From positions 1 to 64,000 of the forward strand of contig JANQJF010000023.1 of assembly GCA_028281765.1 (NCBI GenBank): 64,000 nt of DNA, read 5' to 3'. The DNA is from Planctomycetota bacterium (lineage in GTDB: Bacteria > Planctomycetota > UBA1135 > UBA2386). The position numbers and the translations under genes were made by a program. The stretch's first letter is position 1; each line of letters starts with the position of its first letter. A model generated the notes under the pieces. The model searched no databases. It was not told where the DNA came from and saw nothing but the letters and a program-made list of their open reading frames with translations. Of the stretch, positions 16,336 to 25,144 are shown one piece after another.

Positions 16336-18351
16336 CTAGCGCGCCGCGCGCGCGCGAGCGAGAACGGCAACGGCCATGGCCGTGCCGTAGACCTTGCCAC
16401 TGTGTTCGTAGTCGACCCACGTTCCGTCGCACTCGAGCCTGCGCAGAAGCTCGTTGCGCAGGAGCCGCAGTCGGCCGGCACCCGCTTCCCCGCCCAGCGA
16501 CTCGATGGCGTCTGCCGCGTGGAAGAACGAGTGCAGGAAGAAGTAGCTCGAGGTGTTTCCCGGCCCGATCCAGGCCGACGTCAGCTTGCGCGTGACGTGC
16601 AGCTTCTCGTGGTTCGACACGAACTCCTCGATCGCCAACTCCAATGCCTCAGGCTGCGCTCGATCGAAGGAAACCAGCGCTTGCAAACTGACCGCGGCGC
16701 GTCCCAAGGACTGTCTCGGCCGTTCGAAGCTTCGCGGCTCGGGCCACGTGTAGGTGAACGTGGCGTCGCCTTCGCGCATTGCGAGCATGCTGGCGAGCCC
16801 CTTTCGCAGCGGCTCCTGGGGTAGATCGAACCCGGCTTCGGAGGCTCGTGCGGCGGCCCAGAGCGCGATTGCCGTGTTGATACTGTGAGCTCGACCCTTG
16901 CTGGTCTTCGGCCAACCGCCGAAGCCTCCCCGCCACCCGTCGCCGAACCGGAAGTCGTAGCTCCACGCTCCGTTCTCGAGCTGTGTGCTGAACAAGAGGG
17001 CGATCGCCTTGGGAGCAGAGTCTCGCGCGTCCGGGTGTTCTCCCGCGATCGAGGCGAGGAACTCGAGGACGTAGGCTGCGCCCCAACAATCGGCGGTCGT
17101 AGGCGTCTTGCTCGCGCGGTCGATCCAGCCGCGAGTCCAGGCTGCGGCGCGGCGCACGGCCGCTGCGATGCGGTCGTCGAGTTTCGCGTCGAAGGTGCCG
17201 TGGCAGCGATCCAGGGCGCCACCGGCAAGAGCGGTGATCGCGGCATCGTACTTGGGGTTGGACGCGTGGGCGAATCGACCATCGCTTCGTTGTGCCGCCA
17301 GGAGAAACTCGATGGCGCCTCGCAAGATGGATGGTTCGTCGTCCTCAGAACGTGGAGACTCAGTCGATGCGAGCTCCGGCCGGAATCGGGTCGGCCGTGC
17401 TGCCGACATTCCTTCGATCGTCTCGTGCCAGAATGCACGGAGTTCGGCGCGCAAGCCCCACGGCGCCGCGTCGCCAGTGGACCTGCGAACGTCGAGCCAC
17501 GATTCAAGTGCTTCGTCGTGACGTCCGAGCCTGGCGAGTGCGACACCGTCCCAGTAACGAACCGCGCTCGCGATGGCCCCCGCGGCATCCTCGATCGACT
17601 GGAACCACTCATGTGCCTGGGATGGGAGGCCCAAGCCGAGCAGGCTCACCCCGTATCGAACGAGGTCGGCGGGGTCGTCCATCGCATCGGCCGCTTTCAA
17701 CTGTTTCCCCAGCTCGAGGACGAGAGCGTGTTGCCCCTCCAGGCTGGCGATACGGAACCTCTCGACGAGCGTTCGAGGACTGTGCTCGAGCGAAGTGCCG
17801 CGTCCGGCCTGCAGGAAGGAGACGAACAGTTGCCGACTCCAGGTTCCGATCGAGGCCAGCATGGCGACTCTCTCGCCGCGATGGGTGCTGATGACTAGAG
17901 CGGGAGAGCGAGCTTCTAGGAGGTCCGTGCCCAACGGGCGCAGGGGATCGTCTGGCTGGGCGACCTGTCGCAGGTGAGATCCCGGGCTCGTCGACACGCG
18001 CAGCAACACGAAGTGATCGAGGAGCAGCGAGCGGATCTCAGGCTCGAGCAGCGCGGTTTCCACGAGCAAGCACTCGTGTCCGGTGATCAAGCGTTGGCCA
18101 GCATCCGCGACGACGAAAGTCATGACGAGCTTTTCGTCGCGGCGCGCATCCCGCAGCGCACTTTCCACCGACGTGTGCCAGGGCGCGCATTCGCGCAGTT
18201 TCTTCGTCAGCTGGAGCGAGTAACCGAGAGTCGCGAGTCCGTTCTCGGGATCCGGCGGTACTTCGAGCCTCGGTTCTTGGGCGTGGGCGAACGTTCCGGG
18301 CGTGACGAGCAGGAGAGCAAGGATCGACGTTGTGATTCTCATGCCTGACAT
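16336..18351 (-). CDS. Secreted thioredoxin-like / TPR / alpha-toroid protein
   Basis: 671 residues from ATG 18351 (another ATG three codons later). The signal peptide (ITTSILALLLVTPGTFAHAQ) is clear. Residues ~50-190 look like a thioredoxin-fold domain without CxxC (SVESALRDARRDEKLVMTFV and PALVISTHRGERVAMLA). Residues ~205-310 hold TPR-like helices. Residues ~330-660 hold repeats typical of the terpenoid-cyclase-like alpha toroid: GAIEFLLAAQRSDGRFAHAS, FSTQLENGAWSYDFRFGDGW and LRRLECDGTWVDYEHSGKVY, each with the QxxxGxW-type pattern. The catalytic DxDD of cyclases is absent, so a binding or scaffold role is likelier. It precedes the O-acetylation pair on the same strand. Confidence 0.75.
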   Translation of the reverse strand: MSGMRITTSILALLLVTPGTFAHAQEPRLEVPPDPENGLATLGYSLQLTKKLRECAPWHTSVESALRDARRDEKLVMTFVVADAGQRLITGHECLLVETALLEPEIRSLLLDHFVLLRVSTSPGSHLRQVAQPDDPLRPLGTDLLEARSPALVISTHRGERVAMLASIGTWSRQLFVSFLQAGRGTSLEHSPRTLVERFRIASLEGQHALVLELGKQLKAADAMDDPADLVRYGVSLLGLGLPSQAHEWFQSIEDAAGAIASAVRYWDGVALARLGRHDEALESWLDVRRSTGDAAPWGLRAELRAFWHETIEGMSAARPTRFRPELASTESPRSEDDEPSILRGAIEFLLAAQRSDGRFAHASNPKYDAAITALAGGALDRCHGTFDAKLDDRIAAAVRRAAAWTRGWIDRASKTPTTADCWGAAYVLEFLASIAGEHPDARDSAPKAIALLFSTQLENGAWSYDFRFGDGWRGGFGGWPKTSKGRAHSINTAIALWAAARASEAGFDLPQEPLRKGLASMLAMREGDATFTYTWPEPRSFERPRQSLGRAAVSLQALVSFDRAQPEALELAIEEFVSNHEKLHVTRKLTSAWIGPGNTSSYFFLHSFFHAADAIESLGGEAGAGRLRLLRNELLRRLECDGTWVDYEHSGKVYGTAMAVAVLARARAAR

Positions 18352-18391
18352 CCGGGTCGATCGGGAAGGTCGCGTCAGCTCGATCTGACGT

Positions 18392-18757
18392 TCATATGCG
18401 TTCCAGATCCTCGGGCTCGATCGTGTAATCGTGGTCGACGTGTCCGGTGTTGCGAACGGTGACCGGTTCGAAGAGGAGGACATGCGCGAGTCCGTGCGCG
18501 ATTGGTCGGTGCTCCACGCCCCTGGGGACGACGAAGAACTCGCCCGGACCGAGCGCGATGGTCTGGTCTCGGAGTTGGATGTCGACGCGGCCCACGAGCA
18601 CGAGGAACATCTCGTCTTCGTGCTCGTGGGAGTGCCAGACGTACTCGCCCTCGAACTTGACAACCTTGACGAACTGGCCGTTGAGTTCCCCAACTACCTT
18701 GGGCACCCACGTTTCGGAGAAGTCGCTCAGCTTCTGCTTTAGGTTCACGGCTTGCAT
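18392..18757 (-). CDS. Single-domain cupin
   Basis: 121 residues from ATG 18757, set by an excellent AAGGAG site six bases upstream. Cupin motif 1 is present in full (FEGEYVWHSHEHEDEMFLVL, with H, H, E metal ligands), and motif 2 is PGEFFVVPRGVEHRPIA with the final His. It is a small sugar- or metabolite-binding cupin of the mannose-6-phosphate-isomerase-like type; substrate unknown. It is divergent from an FCD-type GntR regulator, with palindromes between the two starts, so its expression is probably controlled by that regulator and its ligand. Confidence 0.9.
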   Translation of the reverse strand: MQAVNLKQKLSDFSETWVPKVVGELNGQFVKVVKFEGEYVWHSHEHEDEMFLVLVGRVDIQLRDQTIALGPGEFFVVPRGVEHRPIAHGLAHVLLFEPVTVRNTGHVDHDYTIEPEDLERI

Positions 18758-18774
18758 CAGTTGCTCCTTGTGCC

Positions 18775-18793
18775 TGTAGTCTACAGAGTGTAG
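18775..18793. promoter_or_regulatory. Candidate GntR/FCD operator, overlapping palindromes
   Basis: Two perfect palindromes share the half-site CTACA: TGTAG-T-CTACA (18775-18785) and CTACA-GAG-TGTAG (18781-18793). They lie in the 47-bp gap between the cupin and GntR starts and end 11 bp before the GntR ATG. The position suits simultaneous repression of both genes. Binding is inferred. Confidence 0.5.
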
Positions 18794-18804
18794 AGTTTGG
18801 GTCA

Positions 18805-19443
18805 ATGGCCCAAATCACCCGTTCGATTCTTCGCCAGGAGGTGCGGACCGCCGTCCTCGATCGTCTGATCACCGGGAAGCTGCCACCCGGTGAGAGGATC
18901 AATGAGACTTGGCTCGCACGGGAACTCGGTGTGAGTCCGACTCCGGTGCGCGAGGCGCTGCTGACGCTCGATGGCAGTCGCTTTCTCCACTCGATGGCAG
19001 GCAAGGGATTCGTCGTGGCACCGCTAGACGTCCAGGAGATGAAGGACATCTTCTCGGTCAATGCCGCTTTGGATGCGATGGCGCTCCGCTTGTCGGGCCC
19101 ATTCGACGATGCGCGGATCCAGCGGCTGCGCGCGATCAACGATGACTTCCGATCCAAGAGTACCGCGAAAGGGGCGGATCAGGCCGACGTGCGATTCCAT
19201 GCGGAGTTGGTCTCTACTTGTCCCAACCGCCACCTGTTGGAGTTGATTCGCACCGGACGGCAGGCCGGCCAGAGATACGAGTACGCGTTCCTCGATAAGG
19301 TGATGGAGAAGGAGGCGTCCGCCGATCAGCACGAACAGATCATCGGCGCGTTGGCACTCGGGGACATGGACGAGGCCGTTGAGGCTCTGCATGCCAATTG
19401 GAAACGAACGATGGACGTCTTGGCCGAGTGTCTTTCGTCCTGA
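18805..19443 (+). CDS. GntR-family regulator, FCD subfamily
   Basis: 212 residues. Residues 1-70 are the GntR winged helix (VLDRLITGKLPPGERINETW, LARELGVSPTPVREALLTL, then GKGFVVAPLD). Residues 85-205 are an all-helical FCD effector domain with the metal-site residues D and H spaced as usual (ADVRFHAELVS, then EHEQI-like ADQHEQIIGALALGD). Such regulators respond to small organic acids or sugars. ATG 18805 has no clear ribosome site and the operator ends only 11 bases away, so the transcript is likely leaderless or very short-leadered. Confidence 0.92.
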   Translation: MAQITRSILRQEVRTAVLDRLITGKLPPGERINETWLARELGVSPTPVREALLTLDGSRFLHSMAGKGFVVAPLDVQEMKDIFSVNAALDAMALRLSGPFDDARIQRLRAINDDFRSKSTAKGADQADVRFHAELVSTCPNRHLLELIRTGRQAGQRYEYAFLDKVMEKEASADQHEQIIGALALGDMDEAVEALHANWKRTMDVLAECLSS

Positions 19444-19599
19444 TCGGCGGTCGACGGTGTCGCCGTGGCACGCGAGCATGCACGCGCGCCGATCGCTGAG
19501 CCCGTGCTTGCGCACGACACCTTGACTCATCAGGCTCCAAAGAAGCGAGGGTTTGCTCTTCGTAGACTCTCGCCTCGCTGCGACCGGTCGCCGGCGCTG

Positions 19600-19962
19600 T
19601 TAGGTCACGACGATGGATCCACTTGTCGTTCCGCCGGAGGAGACCGCGAACAACCTGGAGCCGTTGAGCGTCAGCGTCGATGCGGAAGCGAGGTATCCAG
19701 CCGGCGCTGGCAGGTTGTTGAAAGTTACCTTGCCGAACTTGTCGGTGTAGCCGAACGCGACGATCGTGCTGGTGCCGGCGACGGTCACGACGACCCTCGC
19801 TCCTTTGACGGCTACGCCGCCGCCATCGACGATCGTCAGACTCAGCTTACCGGTCGCGACGGGCGTCGATTCCGCGGCAGGGGCGCTCGCGCTGAACGTC
19901 AAGAGGCTGATCAAGAACAGCGCGACGGCTCCAAACGACAGGCGTCGGATTGAATCAAGCAT
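19600..19962 (-). CDS. Small exported carboxypeptidase-regulatory-like protein
   Basis: 120 residues. ATG 19962 is preceded by AAGGA. The signal peptide (residues ~1-29, AVALFLISLLTFSASAPAA) is followed by one beta-sandwich domain of the carboxypeptidase-regulatory or Ig-like type (GKLSLTIVDGGGVAVKGARV and TDKFGKVTFNNLPAPAGYL). It is divergent from the tethered sigma factor, which carries several domains of the same kind in its extracytoplasmic half; a shared envelope process is possible. Only the fold can be named. Confidence 0.75.
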   Translation of the reverse strand: MLDSIRRLSFGAVALFLISLLTFSASAPAAESTPVATGKLSLTIVDGGGVAVKGARVVVTVAGTSTIVAFGYTDKFGKVTFNNLPAPAGYLASASTLTLNGSRLFAVSSGGTTSGSIVVT

Positions 19963-20248
19963 GGCAAGTTCCTTGTGTGGTTGTTGAGGGATCTACCGAC
20001 CCGGTAGGGGGCGATAGGGCAGATGCCCGAGATCTGCATGAAGGATCCACTCAATCGCAGGTCCGTCCCAAGAAATGGTCGGCTTGCCGTCGAGCCTCGA
20101 AGTGCTGCTGATCCAGACCGGCCACGATCGCCGTACCAGGCAAGATCGCGAGGGTCGCTGCGGTCTCGCCACCGTGCCCCCCGGCGCTGTGTGACGGTAG
20201 TCACCCTTTTCTTGAGACGGATCTACGCCTTCGTGGATCCTAAAGGTC

Positions 20249-22720
20249 ATGCGCTCTTGTCCGACGATCGAGCATCTCATGACGCACCAAGCCTGGCTGC
20301 GGGGACTCGTTGTCGAGCTCGTTGGGGAGTCGGATGCAGACGATGTCGTGCAGCAGACATACATGGCGGCGCTGTCCTCGCCGCCCCGCGATCGGCGCGC
20401 AGCTCGCGGTTGGCTGGCGCGAGTCGCTAGGAACTTCGTGCGTCGGCGGCATCGAGCCGTTGTCGCGAGTGAACATCGCGAGCGTCGGGCCGCTCGGCCT
20501 GAATCGCTTCCGGCCACCTACGACATCGTCGCCGACCTTGCCATGCAGCGGCACGTGTCGGCGTGTGTCTTGGCGCTCGACGAACCGTACCGCTCGACCC
20601 TGTTGTGGCGCTTCTACGAGCAGCTGTCCATCGGCGAAATCGCCGCCCGTTCGGGCGACAAGTCGTCGACCGTGCGCTCACGGCTGCAGCGTGGCCTGGA
20701 GATCCTGCGCGGACGGTTGCATCGCGACTACGGATCCGATTGGAGGGTGCTTGTTGCGGTGCCACTGTTGCGTCCTACAGCCGTCTTGCAGCCTTCGGTC
20801 GCGATCACGTTTCTGTCCATTGGTGCAAAGGCCCTATTGATGACGAAGCCGGGCAAACTAGCGGTTGGCTTGTGTGTGCTGATCGCGACGTGCTGGGCGA
20901 TCCTGCCGTGGATGGCGAACGAGCCATCCACGCCGGCGCTGCAAACAACGGTTGGGGAGCCATCGATTGCCGGGCGGGTTTCAGAGATGGGCCGCGGCAA
21001 GGTGTTTCACGGCGTCCCCGACCGCCACTTGATCGTCGACTCTGTGGCACAGCCGAATCCGAGTTCAACCGTCGAGCCGGTCGCCGGCTTCGTCGTCGAT
21101 GACAGTGGCCGTCCGGTCGCAGACATCGAAGTGGCTCTGTTGCCAATGGACGGCAGCGGCGTGCCATTCCTGAGTGCTGCGGTCAGTGATGCGGATGGCA
21201 GGTTCACTCTGCCGAGCCGACCCGGCGAGTTCGAGTTGCGGCCTGCTCCCAGCCACGCGGCGCTGCGTTCAGCCCGCTTGCCGCTGCGCGGCGACCGCTC
21301 CGTCGCGCTGCTTGTAGTCGCGCCGGCGGTACGCCTACACGGGCGCGTCGCCGACCAATTCGGGCTCGCGCTGCCGGGCGTGCGCATCGACGTCGGCTCG
21401 TTCGACCTTCCGGACTTTCCGCTGTCCCTCGAATCGACAGCGCTCGTTCGCTATCCCACTGTCGAAACCGATACCGAAGGACGCTTCGAACTGAGCGCGA
21501 TCCCCCGATCGACGCTGGTCGACCTCCGCTTTGCGAAGCACGGCTACCGAATCCGGCACGTTCCGGGGCGGACCTACTCCGACGCGGCGATGTACGTGGA
21601 GCTGATGCGCGCCGAACAGGACGCCCTCACCCTTCAGGTGCTGGACCATCGCAACCGCTTGGTCGAAGGGGCCGAGGTGCACTTTGGCAGTGGCGTCGGC
21701 CGCACCGACAGTCGAGGCGAGTGCTCCGTTGCGTGGCCGACCAAAGCCGGACGACTAACCGTAGTCAAGCACGGGCTGCAGCCCTGGCGAGTCGATCGTT
21801 ACGAACGCTCGAAGTGGCAGCGCTCCGGTTCGCCGCTGCCGCTGCTCGTCCGCCTGGGCGGCGCCGCGCTCGAGATTCGTGGCCGCGTGCTCGACCCCGA
21901 AGGTGAACCGTGCAGCGACTGGGCCGTGACCCTTCTCGACAGCAGTGCAACGAGTCCCGGTAAGGCGGCCGAGAGTGTCGCGGCGTCCGGCGCCCCGACC
22001 CCGCAGGACATGCTGTTCGGAACGACGTCCGACGACGGGTCGTTCGTCGTCGGTGGCCTCGCGAACCGTGCGTACCGCGTGCGCGTTTACGATCGTGAGT
22101 CGTTGGTCTGCGTGACATCGCCACCGATCACGGCCGGAGGACCTGGCGTTGAACTGCGCGTGCCAGCCAACGCGCTGCGCGAGAGGCTCGTCGGAACGCT
22201 CGTCGATTCGCGAAATCGGCCGTTGTCGGCCATCAGCGTGGCGTTTCAGCAGGTGCTGACGATGATCGGTGGCCAAGGCAAGCTCGACGGCAACGCTTTC
22301 GACCAGACCGATGCCGAGGGCCGTTTCGAGCTGCGAGACGTTCCGCGACAGCCGGCGTACTTGTTCGTCATGGGGCCGAACGTTCCGCCGCGGGAGATCG
22401 ACATCAGCGACCGTGCCGATGAAGACGACCTGCGTATCGTCATTCCGATGAGCTGCCGAGCGCAGCTGCTGCCGCCGATCGTTGCGAGTGAGGCGGAAGC
22501 GGTTGGATTCGTCGACGCCGAAGGCAGAAGCATCGACATGACTATCGAGTCGCGTGACACGGTGCGCACGGTGTCGCGATGGCAGCTCAAACGTGGCAAG
22601 TCGCCTGTCCTGCAGATCCCCGACACCGCTGTCGCGCTGCGCTACTTCAAGAACGCCGAGCTCGTCCGCGAACAGGCCGTAGCTCTTGTCCCCGGCCAGA
22701 TGAACTCGATCCAGCTCTGA
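20249..22720 (+). CDS. Membrane-tethered ECF sigma factor with extracytoplasmic regulatory-like repeats
   Basis: 823 residues. Residues ~8-75 are sigma region 2 (MTHQAWLRGLVVELVGESDA, DDVVQQTYMAAL, GWLARVARNFVRRRHR) and ~95-155 are region 4 (LALDEPYRSTLLWRFYEQLS, IGEIAARSGDKSSTVRSRL). A transmembrane helix at ~203-222 (KLAVGLCVLIATCWAILPWM) follows; ~175-197 is also fairly hydrophobic. Residues ~265-820 are at least four carboxypeptidase-regulatory-like beta domains (VAGFVVDDSGRPVADIEVAL, LRGRVLDPEGEP-like IRGRVLDPEGEPCSDWAVTL, LVGTLVDSRNRPLSAISVAF). The topology puts the sigma domains in the cytosol and the repeats outside. C-terminally extended ECF factors are known in planctomycetes. Release by proteolysis or direct conformational control is inference. 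A thioredoxin-like gene follows after 7 nt. Confidence 0.87.
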   Translation: MRSCPTIEHLMTHQAWLRGLVVELVGESDADDVVQQTYMAALSSPPRDRRAARGWLARVARNFVRRRHRAVVASEHRERRAARPESLPATYDIVADLAMQRHVSACVLALDEPYRSTLLWRFYEQLSIGEIAARSGDKSSTVRSRLQRGLEILRGRLHRDYGSDWRVLVAVPLLRPTAVLQPSVAITFLSIGAKALLMTKPGKLAVGLCVLIATCWAILPWMANEPSTPALQTTVGEPSIAGRVSEMGRGKVFHGVPDRHLIVDSVAQPNPSSTVEPVAGFVVDDSGRPVADIEVALLPMDGSGVPFLSAAVSDADGRFTLPSRPGEFELRPAPSHAALRSARLPLRGDRSVALLVVAPAVRLHGRVADQFGLALPGVRIDVGSFDLPDFPLSLESTALVRYPTVETDTEGRFELSAIPRSTLVDLRFAKHGYRIRHVPGRTYSDAAMYVELMRAEQDALTLQVLDHRNRLVEGAEVHFGSGVGRTDSRGECSVAWPTKAGRLTVVKHGLQPWRVDRYERSKWQRSGSPLPLLVRLGGAALEIRGRVLDPEGEPCSDWAVTLLDSSATSPGKAAESVAASGAPTPQDMLFGTTSDDGSFVVGGLANRAYRVRVYDRESLVCVTSPPITAGGPGVELRVPANALRERLVGTLVDSRNRPLSAISVAFQQVLTMIGGQGKLDGNAFDQTDAEGRFELRDVPRQPAYLFVMGPNVPPREIDISDRADEDDLRIVIPMSCRAQLLPPIVASEAEAVGFVDAEGRSIDMTIESRDTVRTVSRWQLKRGKSPVLQIPDTAVALRYFKNAELVREQAVALVPGQMNSIQL

Positions 22721-22727
22721 GCTTCGA

Positions 22728-23723
22728 ATGACATCGAAGACGATTGCAAGATGTGTGACAGTGTCTCTTGTCGCGGCAGCGCCGCTCACAGCGCAAACGG
22801 ATGCTGCTAGATCAGAGAGGATGCAGGAGCAGCTACGTCAGCTGAGAGCCGAGAAGCGCGCGAAGCCCGTCTTCGCGATTCGCCCCTGGACCTTCGATTT
22901 CGACGAGGCGCAGCGGCTTGCGCACCGATCGGGAAAGCCGATCTTCGCCTACTTCACGCGATCGTATTCCCCTTGACCCGGGTGTGACGTATTCGAAAGC
23001 CGTGCGCTTTCTGATCCGGCGTTTGGGAGGATTGCTGGTCGTGCGGTGCTCTATGTACACAACTCGAGCCGGGTCCAGGGCGAGTCGCATGCCGATCTTT
23101 CCAGCGAAATCGGGGTTGCCAGTTTCCCGTCCGTGCGGCTGCTCGACGATCACGGCAGAGTCGCGGCCGAACTGGACTACCTCGACTTGATGGAGTCGGG
23201 CCGTGGGTTGGCCGATCACGTTGACCACTTGGTCGCAGCGATTGCCAAGCATGCCGACCTCTTGGCGCAGAGGCGTGAGTTGGATCGCGAACTCCTCATC
23301 GCCGAGCTAGCGATCGGCAAGGTTGGCCTCGCCGATGCGCGGCGGATGGTCGCTGCGCACGAGACAGACGCCTCCCACGAGCAGCGCGATAAAATGATGG
23401 CGCTCCTAGTGGATCTCGAGGTCCGTGATCTGACGAGCCGCAATCGCGAGCTTGGTGGCGAGGCCTTGCGTGCGCGTCTTGCAGCGATGGCCAAGGCCGA
23501 GCGTCTGCCGAGCGACAGATTGGCGCGGAGGTTTTGGCATCACGTGTTGCGGCATGCGGTCGAGTCCGCGGACTCCGATCTCTACCAAAAAGGTGTCGGC
23601 GACCTGCGCCGGCGGTTCGCCGAGACGCCTGGGTACGGGAAGACTCTGGAGCACTACGAGTCGCAACTCGAACAGTTGCGCAGGAGGCAAGCAGACAAAG
23701 AGCAGGGCCGCCTTCGGCGCTGA
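22728..23723 (+). CDS. Exported thioredoxin-like protein, candidate selenoprotein (UGA at first redox position)
   Basis: 331 codons from ATG 22728, with one in-frame TGA at 22974-22976. Before it: signal peptide (CVTVSLVAAAPLTAQ) and the start of a thioredoxin fold, GKPIFAYFTRSYSP. After it the same frame continues as PGCDVFESRALSDPAFGRIA, AVLYVHNSS, then VASFPSVRLLDDHGRVAAEL (with the cis-Pro loop FPS) and a C-terminal helical region of about 150 residues. The TGA thus falls exactly on the first Cys of a CPGC motif, giving U-P-G-C. A hairpin of the bacterial SECIS type starts just downstream. Frame, composition and domain continue unbroken, so Sec insertion explains it better than decay. The gene is 7 nt after the tethered sigma gene. 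The alternative is a nonsense mutation; no sel genes are in the window. Confidence 0.72.
22988..23018 (+). promoter_or_regulatory. Candidate bacterial SECIS hairpin
   Basis: GAAAGC (22995-23000) pairs perfectly with GCTTTC (23006-23011) around the 5-nt loop CGTGC, with more imperfect pairs below down to 22988/23018. The loop has a G at its second position and starts 24 nt after the UGA. Known bacterial SECIS elements have a short apical loop with a G among its first two bases, 16-37 nt from UGA. The fit is by eye; folding was not computed. Confidence 0.58.
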
Positions 23724-23787
23724 GTTGTTCGTGTCGGTTACGGAGCGCTTCGCTGACGGCGATACTCAGGTGCACCGCACGGCCCGT

Positions 23788-24888
23788 CTAGACGCCCTCG
23801 ATCGCCACGCCGGTAGACGTTGCGAACAACCCGTTCTCAGCCCCGGCGTTCACCACCACCGCCTGGCCGAGCACACCCGTTCCCGCGAATTCCACCGGCC
23901 AACAGAGCTGGATCTCGAAGAGGAACGGCGGGGACGGCGCGCCGGCGGGGGCCGTCACGAAGATCGTCGAGGTCGGCGAGAGCGACGAGGCGATGCCGGG
24001 GAAAACACTGACGGGAGGTGTGCCCACCGGGAACAGCTCGAGCCACAGGGCGGCGGGGCTACCGCTGAAGTCCCGTTCGGGAGTCACGGCGCGGAAGGTG
24101 ACGAGGTCTCCCCCGGTCGCGGGGATCGTCGGCGTGTCCGCGAGGAATCCTGCCGTCGCGATCCCCGACGCGGGGTCGCACGGGACGTTCGGCGTGTCGA
24201 CTCGAACCAAGAGATCGAGATCCTCGCCGGTTCCCGCAAACGCATTGGGAGTCACGAGCTCCTGAATGCGGTTGAGGATGCGCTGCTGCACGCGCTCGTC
24301 GCAGTCGATGCTCGTGTGGGTGAGGGTCGTATCGTCGAAGAGGACCTCGGCGTTGATGTTCCGATCGGCTCCGATGACCTGCGTCGAACCCATGGGCTCC
24401 AAGAAGCTGGTGCTGATCTGGTGATAGGAGAGCACCTTCGAGATGGCGGAGGGCGCGGTTGGCGTGGACATACCGAACGGGTTCGACTGCGACACGAAGT
24501 CCAACGCGACGCACAGCGCCGGAGAGATGCCCGCGGGGGCGAGCGAGTTCTGGGTCAGGAGGAAGGTGCCTTCCGCACCGAAGCTGTGTCCCACGAGCAC
24601 GACTTGCGCGTTGGCCCCTCCGTTGGCCTGGACGAAGTTGAATGCGCCGTTGAGGTCGCTGAACGCGAAGACTTGGGACGCGAAGCCCGGCTGGGATCCG
24701 AAGGCCGTCTGGAGCTTGGCGTTCAAGATCGAGAGGCCTGGGTTCGGGCCGGGGTTGAAGCCGGTCATCAAGACCACGACGAGATTCGGCGCGGGGCCGC
24801 CTCCCTGCTGGGCTCTCAACGGAGCGTGAAGAGAGAGCAAAGAGAGAACGGTGCAGAGGAGGAGGAGCGAGGGGCGCAGCGACTTCAT
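23788..24888 (-). CDS. Exported alpha/beta-hydrolase (lipase/esterase-like)
   Basis: 366 residues from ATG 24888 (an ATG three codons earlier is equally possible). The signal peptide (LLLLCTVLSLLSLHAPLRAQ) is followed by an alpha/beta-hydrolase start (NLVVVLMTGFNPGPNPGLSI). The nucleophile elbow is VVLVGHSFGAEG. The acid and His are less certain; SYHQISTSF and LTHTSIDCDERV are candidates. The last ~110 residues form a beta module ending ENGLFATSTGVAI, like the ends of the exported proteins at 6499, 37195 and 44931, suggesting shared sorting or surface attachment. Convergent with the selenoprotein gene, 64 bp apart; no clear terminator in the gap. Confidence 0.82.
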   Translation of the reverse strand: MKSLRPSLLLLCTVLSLLSLHAPLRAQQGGGPAPNLVVVLMTGFNPGPNPGLSILNAKLQTAFGSQPGFASQVFAFSDLNGAFNFVQANGGANAQVVLVGHSFGAEGTFLLTQNSLAPAGISPALCVALDFVSQSNPFGMSTPTAPSAISKVLSYHQISTSFLEPMGSTQVIGADRNINAEVLFDDTTLTHTSIDCDERVQQRILNRIQELVTPNAFAGTGEDLDLLVRVDTPNVPCDPASGIATAGFLADTPTIPATGGDLVTFRAVTPERDFSGSPAALWLELFPVGTPPVSVFPGIASSLSPTSTIFVTAPAGAPSPPFLFEIQLCWPVEFAGTGVLGQAVVVNAGAENGLFATSTGVAIEGV

Positions 24889-25144
24889 CGAGGACATGAG
24901 AGAAACTCCTGGCGAGTCGAACCCGATGACGACACGGGTTCAGGGGTTACACGGTCGGGTCGGGATGGAAGCGATGCCGCGCGCCCCTTCGGGGACCGCG
25001 GCTCAGGACCCGTTCGCGCTTAGGGTCCTGTCGTGCATCTCTCAAGACTCGGAGTTCCATAGTGGCGCCGTTCGGGTGCATGCCGGGCGTGTCGACAAGA
25101 CGTGGAACGCGAATGCTCGAGCACCAGCTGCTACCCTGCCGGCC

